Positions 21,305-28,292 of a stretch of 32,429 bases of DNA are shown piece by piece. The notes under the pieces were generated by a model that saw nothing but the letters and a program-made list of their open reading frames with translations, ran no database searches and had not been told where the DNA came from. The stretch comes from a virus. The stretch's first letter is position 1. Each line of letters begins with the position of its first letter. The position numbers were made by a program, and so were the translations under genes. The DNA lies in IMG/VR virus record IMGVR_UViG_3300044629_000829, positions 1-32,429 of that record; one strand, 5' to 3'.

Positions 21305-21847
21305 ATGGAAATCATCATCAAAGACGTGCGCCTGTCGTACCCCACCCTGTTCCAAGCCCGCGAGTTCAAGGCCGGCGACGGCAAGCCCCGTTGGAGCGCA
21401 GCGTTCATCATCGAGCCGGGTAGCGACAACGACAACCACATCAAGGCGGCCATCGAGTCCGAGGCCAAGGCCATTTGGGGCGCCAAGGCCTCGGCCATCC
21501 TCAAGACCGTGATGGGGCAGTCCAACAAGTACTGCTACAACGACGGCAGCACCAAGGCCAACGAGGAGTACCAAGGCAAGATGGTGCTGGCGACCCACCG
21601 CTCGGCCAAGCTGACCCGCCCGCTGATCATCGACCGGGACAAGAGCCCGCTGACCAGCGACGACAGCAGGCCCTACGGCGGCTGCTACGTCAACGCCAAG
21701 GTCGAGATTTACTGCCAGACGGGCGAGAATACCGGCGTGCGTGCCAGCTTCTCGGTGATCCAGTTTTCCCGGGACGGCGAGCCGTTCTCGGCCAGCGTGC
21801 CATCCGACGCCGGCTTTGACGATCTGGGCATCGACGACTTGGTCTGA
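21305..21847 (+). CDS. DUF2815 ssDNA-binding protein
   Basis: The 180 residues contain the DUF2815 pattern: KDVRLSYPTLFQAREFK, WSAAFIIEPGSDNDNHIKAA, DRDKSPLTSDDSRPYGGCYV and SVIQFSRDGEPFS. The C-terminus is acidic (FDDLGIDDLV), as in many single-stranded-DNA-binding proteins, where it docks partners. DUF2815 proteins are regarded as OB-fold ssDNA-binding proteins, related to T7 gp2.5-type. It follows the DUF2800 nuclease and precedes polymerase, a standard replication-recombination order. The ribosome binding site is weak (GAAAGACAATC). Confidence 0.9.
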   Translation: MEIIIKDVRLSYPTLFQAREFKAGDGKPRWSAAFIIEPGSDNDNHIKAAIESEAKAIWGAKASAILKTVMGQSNKYCYNDGSTKANEEYQGKMVLATHRSAKLTRPLIIDRDKSPLTSDDSRPYGGCYVNAKVEIYCQTGENTGVRASFSVIQFSRDGEPFSASVPSDAGFDDLGIDDLV

Positions 21848-21927
21848 TTTTCAGGGGAAAGTTGCCACCATTGCGGGTCTATACGCAGGCAGCGAGTACC
21901 CCCTTTTTACACACTGGAGATACACAC

Positions 21928-22119
21928 ATGAGCGCGATGAAAGAACAACTGTGGGCCATGGTCGAGGCCATCGACGAGGTATTCGGCGAAGGCTACGCCA
22001 AGAAGAACCCCGACTTGGTGGGGCGGATGATGCAGGCCGAGCAGACCGGCTTCGCGGCGTTCCAGATCAGCGAGGCCTTCCATCGTCTGGTGGAGGCAAA
22101 AGACACCGGGCCTGTGTAG
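21928..22119 (+). CDS. Small hypothetical protein (63 aa)
   Basis: This 63-residue acidic helical protein begins MSAMKEQLWAMVEAIDEVFG and ends HRLVEAKDTGPV. I start it at 21928 because GGAGATACACACATGAG there is identical to the leader of the 19553 gene; a longer reading would lack a ribosome binding site. I recognise no family. It lies between the SSB and the polymerase and may be an accessory replication factor. The 80 bases before it hold no other gene. Confidence 0.75.
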   Translation: MSAMKEQLWAMVEAIDEVFGEGYAKKNPDLVGRMMQAEQTGFAAFQISEAFHRLVEAKDTGPV

Positions 22120-22143
22120 AATTGTCTCGCAGCACATACACAC

Positions 22144-24207
22144 ATGCGAACCCTATACCTCGATCAGGAGACGTACTCCGAGACGTCCATTACGCATGGC
22201 ACCCATGCCTATGCCGCAGATGCAGCGATCCTGCTAGTGGCATGGGCATGGGACGATGCCCCGGTTCAGGTGCTGGACCTTACCCTGCCCAACACCCGCC
22301 CCGACGGCCTAATAGCGGCCCTTGGGTTCCCCAACACCGAGGTGGTGATCCACAACAGCCACTTCGACCGCACGGTGATCCGGCACGTCTGGGGCGTCGA
22401 CATCCCCACCGACCGCATCCACGACACCATGGTGCAGGCCATGGCGCACAGCCTGCCGGGTAGCCTCGGCATGCTCTGCGAGGTGCTGGGCCTGCCCGCC
22501 GACAAGGCCAAGGACAAGGACGGCAAGCGGCTCATCCAACTGTTCTGCAAGCCGCTGGGCGGTAACTACAAGCTGGACCGGGCCACCCGCGAGACGCACC
22601 CCGCCGAGTGGGAGCGCTTCAAGGCCTACGCCGCCAGCGACGTCGAGGCCATGCGGGAGGTCAGGAAGCGCATGCCCACGCTCAACTTCACCCCCGCCGA
22701 GCGCGAGTTGTGGCAGCTTGACCAGCGCATCAACGACCGGGGCGTGCAGATCGATCTGGCGCTGGTGCGGTCAGCCATCGAGGCCATCGACCGGGCCAAG
22801 CACGAACTGGCGGGGCGCACGCGGGAGATAACCGAGGGCAGCGTGTCGAGCACGACCCTGAACGAGGTCTTCCGGCTGCACCTGTTCGAGGCGTTCGGCA
22901 TCGACCTGCCCGACCTGCAGATGGCGACCATCGAGAAGGCGCTGGCCGAGACGGACCTGAACCCGGCCATGCGCGAGTTGCTGCTGATCCGGCTGCAGGC
23001 CAGCAGCACCAGCACCAGCAAGTACCGGGTGCTGCAGCGCGGTACCAGCCTCGACGGGCGCCTGCGCGGGCTGCTGCAGTTCTGTGGCGCCATCCGCACC
23101 GGGCGCTGGGCTGGGCGGCTGTTCCAGCCCCAGAACCTGCCCCGGCCCACGCTCAAGCAGAAGGCGATCGACGCCGGCATCGAGGCGCTGCGGGCCGGGT
23201 GCGCACACCTGACCGTCGACAACGTCATGGAGTTGGTGAGTTCCTGCATCCGTAGCTGTATCGTGGCGGCCCCGGGCAAGAAGCTGGTGGTGGCCGACTT
23301 GGCGAACATCGAGGGCCGGGTACAGGCGTGGCTGGCGAACGAGGAATGGAAGCTCAAGGCCTTCCGGGACTTTGACGCGGGGCAGGGCCCCGACCTGTAC
23401 AAGCTGGCCTACGCCAAGTCCTTCAAGATCGAGCCAGAGGCCGTCAACAGCGACCAGAGGCAGGTCGGTAAGGTGCAGGAGCTTGCGCTGGCCTACGAGG
23501 GCGGCGTGGGCGCCTTTGCGACCTTTGCGGGGGCGTACAACATCGATCTGGACGACCTAGCGTACAAGGTGCTGCCGGAGGCCTCGGAGGAGATCGTCGC
23601 CAAGGCGGACAAGTTTCTCGAGTGGGCCAAGAAGGACAAGCGGCCACGCTACGGGCTGTCCGACGACGCCTTCGTGGCCTGCGACGTCCTGAAGCGGGTG
23701 TGGCGGGACGCGCACCCCAACATCACCGGGTACTGGCACAAGCTCAAGAACGTGGTGGGGAAGGCGCTCGCCAACCGGGGCAACACCTACAGCGAGATTG
23801 GGCTCAAGGTCAGGGCCAGCAAGAACTGGCTGTTGATCGGGCTACCCTCAGGCCGCACGCTGTGCTACCCGTCGCCACGGGTCGCGGAGGACGGCGCCGT
23901 CAGCTACATGGGCATCGACCAATACACCCGCAAGTGGACGCGGATCAGCACCCATGGCGGCAAGCTGTTCGAGAACATCGTGCAGGCGATCGCCCGGGAC
24001 GTGATGGCCGCCAACATGCCGCTGATCGAGGCGGCGGGCTACGCGATCATCCTGACGGTGCATGACGAGATCATCGCGGAGACACCGGACACCCCGGACT
24101 TTAATGCGGACAACTTGTCCGACTTATTGTCCGCGCCCCCACCGTGGGCGCTAGACATGCCGCTGGCAGCAGCGGGTTTTGAGACACACCGATACCGGAA
24201 GGGTTGA
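22144..24207 (+). CDS. Family A DNA polymerase with 3'-5' exonuclease
   Basis: This is a 687-residue replicative polymerase. The exonuclease motifs are DQE (D7, E9), HNSHFDR (D75) and YAASDVEAM (Y162, D166). The polymerase palm has motif A VVADLANIEGR (D385) and motif B RQVGKVQELALAYEGG (R439, K443, Y451). Motif C is LTVHDEIIAE (H640, D641, E642). Motif A reads DLANIEGR rather than DYSQIELR, as in a class of phage PolA enzymes. No 5' nuclease domain is present, which is normal for phage forms. It starts at 22144 after the leader CATACACAC and is probably the main polymerase for genome replication. Confidence 0.95.
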   Translation: MRTLYLDQETYSETSITHGTHAYAADAAILLVAWAWDDAPVQVLDLTLPNTRPDGLIAALGFPNTEVVIHNSHFDRTVIRHVWGVDIPTDRIHDTMVQAMAHSLPGSLGMLCEVLGLPADKAKDKDGKRLIQLFCKPLGGNYKLDRATRETHPAEWERFKAYAASDVEAMREVRKRMPTLNFTPAERELWQLDQRINDRGVQIDLALVRSAIEAIDRAKHELAGRTREITEGSVSSTTLNEVFRLHLFEAFGIDLPDLQMATIEKALAETDLNPAMRELLLIRLQASSTSTSKYRVLQRGTSLDGRLRGLLQFCGAIRTGRWAGRLFQPQNLPRPTLKQKAIDAGIEALRAGCAHLTVDNVMELVSSCIRSCIVAAPGKKLVVADLANIEGRVQAWLANEEWKLKAFRDFDAGQGPDLYKLAYAKSFKIEPEAVNSDQRQVGKVQELALAYEGGVGAFATFAGAYNIDLDDLAYKVLPEASEEIVAKADKFLEWAKKDKRPRYGLSDDAFVACDVLKRVWRDAHPNITGYWHKLKNVVGKALANRGNTYSEIGLKVRASKNWLLIGLPSGRTLCYPSPRVAEDGAVSYMGIDQYTRKWTRISTHGGKLFENIVQAIARDVMAANMPLIEAAGYAIILTVHDEIIAETPDTPDFNADNLSDLLSAPPPWALDMPLAAAGFETHRYRKG

Positions 24208-24209
24208 TC

Positions 24210-24434
24210 ATGGGAGACATAACAGACTGGATGTTTGAGAGTGGAATGCTCGACTCCCCTGAGTGTGATGACTACGATGGCCCTCGCGCAGCCAAGCCTC
24301 TTTGCCGGTACTGTGGTCGGGCCATCGAGTTTGTCCATAACGGCATGCGGTGGAGGCTGTACGAACCCGGTGCGCGGGAGTTACACGTTTGTCAAAAAGT
24401 GCCAACCCTTAACGGTTTTGAGGATTTAACATGA
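24210..24434 (+). CDS. Small zinc-ribbon-like protein (74 aa)
   Basis: The 74 residues begin MGDITDWMFESGMLDSPECD. Then comes a cysteine pair PLCRYCGRAIEF (C33, C36 approximately) with a later HVC (about residue 61), which suggest a metal-binding ribbon. Such short proteins between polymerase and VRR-NUC genes are common in phage replication blocks. I start at the ATG 24210, just after the polymerase stop, with AAGGGTTGATC upstream. The stop overlaps the VRR-NUC start (ATGA). Confidence 0.78.
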   Translation: MGDITDWMFESGMLDSPECDDYDGPRAAKPLCRYCGRAIEFVHNGMRWRLYEPGARELHVCQKVPTLNGFEDLT

Positions 24435-24718
24435 GAGAGTCAGAGATCGAGAAGTACCTCGTCAAGAGGGTCAAGGAACTGGGCGGCGAGGTCCGCAAGG
24501 TCAAGTGGATTGGGCGCAACGGCGCACCGGACCGGCTGGTGATGCTGCCCCACATCGTTAACGGTTGCATTACGGCGGGCACCGTGTGGGTCGAGTTAAA
24601 GGCCACGGGCAAGAAGGCCGAGCCGCACCAGCTACGCGAGCACAAACGCATGCAGGCCATGGGACAGTACGTGGCGGTGATTGACAGCATCGAAGGCGCC
24701 GAGGAGCTGCTCGCATGA
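24431..24718 (+). CDS. VRR-NUC domain nuclease (95 aa)
   Basis: This compact 95-residue nuclease has motifs typical of stand-alone phage VRR-NUC proteins: an N-terminal helix (ESEIEKYLVKRVKELGGEVR), NGAPDRLVML (D34), VWVELKATGKK (E55, K57) and PHQLREHKRMQAMG (Q67). The domain is a PD-(D/E)XK nuclease that can cut branched or junction DNA. Its partner is likely the SNF2-type helicase directly downstream, with which it shares an ATGA overlap. This nuclease-helicase pair recurs in many phages. Confidence 0.92.
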   Translation: MRESEIEKYLVKRVKELGGEVRKVKWIGRNGAPDRLVMLPHIVNGCITAGTVWVELKATGKKAEPHQLREHKRMQAMGQYVAVIDSIEGAEELLA

Positions 24719-26103
24719 GGACCGAGTTCGTCCCCCGCCCGTATCAGGGCATGATCATCGACCACATCATCGACACCCCCCGGTGCGCGGTATGGGCCGG
24801 CATGGGCACGGGCAAGACCGTGGCGACCCTGACGGCCATAGACACGCTCCAGATGGTCGAGGACGGCCCCGTGCTGGTCATAGCGCCCCTGCGGGTCGCC
24901 AGCGACACGTGGCCCAACGAGGCGCTGAAATGGAACCACCTGCGCGGCATGAACGTGTCCGTGATCACGGGCACCGAGCGCGAGCGCATCGCGGCCATCA
25001 AGGCGCCTGCGGCGGTCTACGCCACCAACTACGAGCAGATCGTCTGGCTCACATCCTACTGGGGCGACAGGTGGCCCTACGCGACCGTGGTGCTGGACGA
25101 GTCCACCAAGGTCAAGAACTTCCGGCTGCGTCAGGGCGGCAAGCGGGCGCAGGCGCTGGGCAGCATCGCCCACACCAAGATCAAGCGGCTGATCGAACTG
25201 ACCGGCACCCCGGCCAGCAACGGGCTCAAGGACCTCTGGGGGCAGTCATGGTTCATCGACGCCGGCACGCGCCTCGGGCGCAGCTACAGCGCCTTCAGCC
25301 AGCGCTGGTTCCGGGAGGGCTTCGACGGCTTCAGTCTGGTGCCGGTGCCGTCGGCCCAGACCGAAATCCAAGACAAGCTGCGCGACGTCTGCCTGACCAT
25401 CGAGGCCAAGGACTGGTTCGACCTGCACGAGCCCATCGTCAACGACATCTTGGTGGACCTGCCGCCCAAGGCACGCAAGCACTACCGGGACATGGAGGAC
25501 GAGATGTACACCGAGCTTGAGGGCATCGAGGTCGAGGCGTTCAACGCGGCGGCCAAGACCATCAAGTGCCTGCAACTGGCCGCAGGCGCGGCCTACACCG
25601 ACGACACCCGCACCAAGTGGACGGAGACGCACAAGGTCAAGCTGGAGGCGCTGGAGTCGATCGTGGAGGAGGCCGCCGGGATGCCGGTGCTGGTCGCCTA
25701 CAACTTCAAGAGCGACCTAGCGCGGCTCCTGAAGGCCTTCCCGCAGGGGCGGCATCTGGACAAGGCCCCGGGCACCATATCGGAATGGAACGCCGGGAAG
25801 ATACCGATCCTGTTCGCCCACCCGGCCAGCGCCGGCCACGGCCTGAACCTGCAGCACGGGGGCAACATACTGGTGTTCTTCTCGCCCAACTGGAACCTTG
25901 AGGAGCACCTGCAGATCATTGAACGGATCGGGCCCACCCGGCAGATGCAGTCGGGCTACGACCGACCGGTGTTCATCCACCGGATAATCGCCCGCGACAC
26001 CGTGGACGAGTTGGTGCTGGACCGGCTCACCACCAAGCGCAGGACGCAGGACATCCTGTTGGACGCAATGAAGAAACGAAGGAAAAGCAATGCCAAAGGC
26101 TGA
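24715..26103 (+). CDS. SNF2-type DEAD-like helicase
   Basis: This is a 462-residue superfamily 2 ATPase. Motif I is AGMGTGKT (28-35), motif II VVLDEST (128-131), motif III LTGTPASNG (162-170), motif V GHGLNLQHGG (374-383) and motif VI IERIGPTRQ (402-410). The arrangement is that of short phage SNF2-like helicases, which probably remodel forks or branched intermediates with the VRR-NUC protein. The start overlaps the nuclease stop (ATGA). All motor motifs are intact. The last 14 bases overlap the next gene. Confidence 0.93.
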   Translation: MRTEFVPRPYQGMIIDHIIDTPRCAVWAGMGTGKTVATLTAIDTLQMVEDGPVLVIAPLRVASDTWPNEALKWNHLRGMNVSVITGTERERIAAIKAPAAVYATNYEQIVWLTSYWGDRWPYATVVLDESTKVKNFRLRQGGKRAQALGSIAHTKIKRLIELTGTPASNGLKDLWGQSWFIDAGTRLGRSYSAFSQRWFREGFDGFSLVPVPSAQTEIQDKLRDVCLTIEAKDWFDLHEPIVNDILVDLPPKARKHYRDMEDEMYTELEGIEVEAFNAAAKTIKCLQLAAGAAYTDDTRTKWTETHKVKLEALESIVEEAAGMPVLVAYNFKSDLARLLKAFPQGRHLDKAPGTISEWNAGKIPILFAHPASAGHGLNLQHGGNILVFFSPNWNLEEHLQIIERIGPTRQMQSGYDRPVFIHRIIARDTVDELVLDRLTTKRRTQDILLDAMKKRRKSNAKG

Positions 26104-26323
26104 TTTTTCAACATGGACCCGCGAGGGATTGGAAAGCATCGCCCGCCAAGCAGTGGACGAAAACAAACAACTCCGCGAGGACAACAAGCTGCTGCTGGCC
26201 GCGTGGCGGCAGGCGATCAGCGAAAGATATCTGGCCGGAGTTCCTGCCGGGTCACCAGCCCACCCGTCGCCTCCTCGATCTTCACCGACAGCAGCGGGGA
26301 CGCCCTCCGGCGCCCCGAGATGA
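26090..26323 (+). CDS. Small helical protein overlapping an antisense repressor gene (77 aa)
   Basis: The first half (MPKADFSTWTREGLESIARQ, then ENKQLREDNKLLLAAWRQAI) is a helical segment of a type seen in small phage proteins. The second half is a Pro/Ser/Ala tail encoded opposite the C-terminal coding part of the minus-strand Cro-like gene (overlap 26217-26323). AAGGAAAAGC precedes the ATG. The N-terminal half is likely real; the tail may be only a by-product of the overlap. Confidence 0.6.
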   Translation: MPKADFSTWTREGLESIARQAVDENKQLREDNKLLLAAWRQAISERYLAGVPAGSPAHPSPPRSSPTAAGTPSGAPR

Positions 26324-26417
26324 GCAGGGCCATCCACGTCGGGGTGACGCCGAGGTGCTCGGCCATCTCTGACTTGGCACCCCGCACGTCGGTCTTGAAG
26401 TATTCAATGAGGGTCAT
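26217..26417 (-). CDS. Cro/YdaS-like repressor with leaderless promoter (66 aa)
   Basis: The 66-residue protein begins MTLIEYFKTDVRGAKSEMAE and includes HLGVTPTWMALLISGRRRAS, a Cro/CI-type helix-turn-helix. It ends TRQELRPDIFR, typical of YdaS-like proteins. I choose the ATG at 26417: upstream, TATAAT ends six bases away, so transcription should start at or next to the A of the ATG. It is divergent from the plus gene at 26465 and lies at the end of the plus early block, a place suited to a lysis-lysogeny type switch. It is convergent with the 77-residue gene. Confidence 0.78.
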   Translation of the reverse strand: MTLIEYFKTDVRGAKSEMAEHLGVTPTWMALLISGRRRASPLLSVKIEEATGGLVTRQELRPDIFR

Positions 26418-26423
26418 TCCCGC

Positions 26424-26451
26424 ATTATAATCAAACCCCAAGTTAGATCAA
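26424..26451 (-). promoter_or_regulatory. Repressor promoter; -10 shared with divergent gene
   Basis: On the minus strand TTGATC (26451-26446), 16 bases, TATAAT (26429-26424) makes a strong sigma70 promoter whose start falls at the repressor ATG. ATTATAAT (26424-26431) is a palindrome, so a plus-strand TATAAT (26426-26431) also exists for the gene at 26465, with a weak -35 (TTCAAT, 26403-26408). Confidence 0.7.
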
Positions 26452-26464
26452 CAGGAGAGAAAGC

Positions 26465-26707
26465 ATGCTTACCGAAGACGACCTGAAACGTGTCCTGATG
26501 GACTGCAAGTGCCAAGACCCCAACGGGCCGATTGACCCCAACGGGCTCTACACCAACAACCTCGACATCATCGAGTTCGGCCATAAGGTCGAGGCACTGG
26601 TGGCCCTGAACTACGCCCGCAAGGAGCGAGCCGAGTGCATCAAGTTCGTGAAATCACTGAACGCCACGGTGGCCCAAGCCCTGCAGGAGAAGCGGGGTGG
26701 GATGTGA
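26465..26707 (+). CDS. Small hypothetical protein (80 aa)
   Basis: This 80-residue protein begins MLTEDDLKRVLMDCKCQDPN and ends EKRGGM. The N-terminus recalls the start of the 87-residue protein at 15783-16046 (MLTEDDEFER). It is mostly helical (GHKVEALVALNYARKERAEC) with a CKC pair near residue 14. AGGAGAGAAAGC precedes the ATG. It is divergent from the Cro-like gene and shares its promoter region, so it may be regulated by that repressor. I know of no function. Confidence 0.78.
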   Translation: MLTEDDLKRVLMDCKCQDPNGPIDPNGLYTNNLDIIEFGHKVEALVALNYARKERAECIKFVKSLNATVAQALQEKRGGM

Positions 26708-26787
26708 ACACGGTCGTGAAGTACGCAGTCTTCTATTTTGGCTGCATATTTTTAACCGTGGTTTTGGCTAACTGCCGCTGGCCCTAA
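26704..26787 (+). CDS. Possible tiny membrane protein (27 aa)
   Basis: From a GTG that overlaps the previous stop (GTGA), 27 codons encode a short basic start (MNTVVKYA) followed by one hydrophobic helix (VFYFGCIFLTVVLANCRWP). GGGGTGGGAT upstream could serve as ribosome binding site. Its end lies two bases from the convergent virion gene. The small size makes this uncertain. Confidence 0.42.
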   Translation: MNTVVKYAVFYFGCIFLTVVLANCRWP

Positions 26788-26789
26788 TC

Positions 26790-28283
26790 CTACCGGTACG
26801 GGGGGAAAAAACTACCGGCACCCCCTTTAATTTTACCGGAGTCTACTAAGCCTTGCATATCGGGAAAAGCTCGTTCGTTTTCTTCGGCCAAGGTAGCCAC
26901 CCCAAAAGGCATTACGTCGCTTTTGTTCAACCCTGCAAGGATTTCCGGCCAGTGTTTGTAGAAGTAAGGAAGTTGGGCAAGCCCACCTAAGGGTCCCGCT
27001 ATCCGGGTGCGGCTAAGGATGGGGGCGAGGGCACCCGCTAAACTCAATTGCTCTGTCCAATCCGGTGTCTTCCCTTGCTGCGCGTTTGAGGCCATGTTGT
27101 AGGCTTGCGCTCCTGCGCCAAGGCCAGCAACAGCGCCCACGCCAACATTGGCTGCGCGACTCTGGAGAGGGGCCATTGGCCCCCGTCTCGGGGCATTTGG
27201 GGCATTCGCGGCATTTGGGGCATTCGCGGCTCCCGGTGGAAGAGCCGTTGATGGGCCTGCCTTTGGCGGGGAAACCGGTTCCCTTGGCTGCGACATAGCG
27301 TTGTCTATGGCCGCTAACCTTGCGTTTTCCGCCTGCCTGATGAGATTTGCATGCCGATCTTTGGTAGATTCCACAAAGGGCAAACCCCCGGGGGATACCT
27401 GCATGGCGGAAGACGGAACCAACTCCCTTGCCTTTCGGGTGTTCGCCGCTTCGCGGAGTATGCCTTGAGGTGCACCCGACGGATCGGTGGCGACGTTGCT
27501 GGTGAACTGGGAAACTACCTGTGAAGGCAAACGGCTCTCACTACCAACTTGAGAGTTTGTCCACTTTTCCATCGCGGACAACGGGCCCTCTGGTGCTGCC
27601 GGCGCAACCACAACGGGTGGGGTGCCTACAGGGGCAGCCACGGCGGGCGCGACAGGCTTGGGAGGCGTAGAAACTAAACGAGCAAGGTCGCTTGGCGACA
27701 TAGCGGATAGGCTCCCACGCGGCAAAGAATACTGTCGCTCCAAGTGCATCAAGGCCAACTTATCCGTCTGCCTACCAGCGTATTTTCCACCAAGGTAGGC
27801 ACCGGCGGCACCGGTGGCCGCCATGAAAGGATCGACCCCAGCCGAAGAGGGGGGCTCGTCCTTCATGTCGCCAAACATCCCTGTGAAGGGGTTGTCTGGA
27901 GCCTCTGATGCGGCAGAAGCAGGGGCACTCGCCGGGGCACTTGGCGGGGTGGCAGAATCTTGAGGCGCGGCCACTTCTACCCCTGCCCTTTTAAGCTCTC
28001 TTCCGATAGAAGCGAGATTGGCTTCTTCGCGTTTGATATTCGCGGCGAGGGCATCCGCGTCTTCTTTTTTAGCGGGAACCGGCGTACCCCGAAGAACGCC
28101 CAGTGCCTTTGTCGTCTTATCCAACTCACTCTTGAGTATTCCAGCGGCATCAATATCCCAGGCTTTTTGGTCAGCCGGAGATACACGTGCGTTGGCAAAG
28201 GGCGCTGTTGCACCAACCGCCGGTGCTTTTGCACCGTCTTCTTTGAAAGAGAACAAGTCGTCGTAAGGGTTCTTTTCGGCCAT
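26790..28283 (-). CDS. Virion-type low-complexity protein (497 aa)
   Basis: I cannot name a family for this 497-residue protein. It begins MAEKNPYDDLFSFKEDGAKA. A charged helical segment about residues 35-100 (DALAANIKREEANLASIGRE) is followed by Ala/Pro/Ser linkers. A Gly/Ala-rich hydrophobic stretch lies near 155-170 (MAATGAAGAYLGGKYAGRQT) and another near 380-410 (VGVGAVAGLGAGAQAYN). A six-residue unit AANAPN is duplicated. The strong AAGGAGG site six bases before the ATG indicates high expression. Position after two similar low-complexity proteins suggests a virion or DNA-ejection protein. GC is lower than in the replication block. Confidence 0.68.
   Translation of the reverse strand: MAEKNPYDDLFSFKEDGAKAPAVGATAPFANARVSPADQKAWDIDAAGILKSELDKTTKALGVLRGTPVPAKKEDADALAANIKREEANLASIGRELKRAGVEVAAPQDSATPPSAPASAPASAASEAPDNPFTGMFGDMKDEPPSSAGVDPFMAATGAAGAYLGGKYAGRQTDKLALMHLERQYSLPRGSLSAMSPSDLARLVSTPPKPVAPAVAAPVGTPPVVVAPAAPEGPLSAMEKWTNSQVGSESRLPSQVVSQFTSNVATDPSGAPQGILREAANTRKARELVPSSAMQVSPGGLPFVESTKDRHANLIRQAENARLAAIDNAMSQPREPVSPPKAGPSTALPPGAANAPNAANAPNAPRRGPMAPLQSRAANVGVGAVAGLGAGAQAYNMASNAQQGKTPDWTEQLSLAGALAPILSRTRIAGPLGGLAQLPYFYKHWPEILAGLNKSDVMPFGVATLAEENERAFPDMQGLVDSGKIKGGAGSFFPPYR
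26792..26834 (+). terminator. Possible terminator at convergent gene ends
   Basis: GGGGGG (26800-26805) can pair with CCCCC (26821-26825), followed by TTTAATTTT (26826-26834), for plus-strand transcripts. CCGGTA/TACCGG arms nearby allow an alternative stem. It overlaps the end of the convergent virion gene. The loop is long (15 bases), so this is weak. Confidence 0.33.
27193..27228 (-). repeat. 18-bp exact tandem duplication
   Basis: The plus-strand unit GCATTTGGGGCATTCGCG occurs twice in a row (27193-27210, 27211-27228). On the minus strand it encodes the repeated AANAPN-type linker of the 497-residue protein. The identity points to recent slippage. Confidence 0.85.
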
Positions 28284-28292
28284 ACAACCTCC

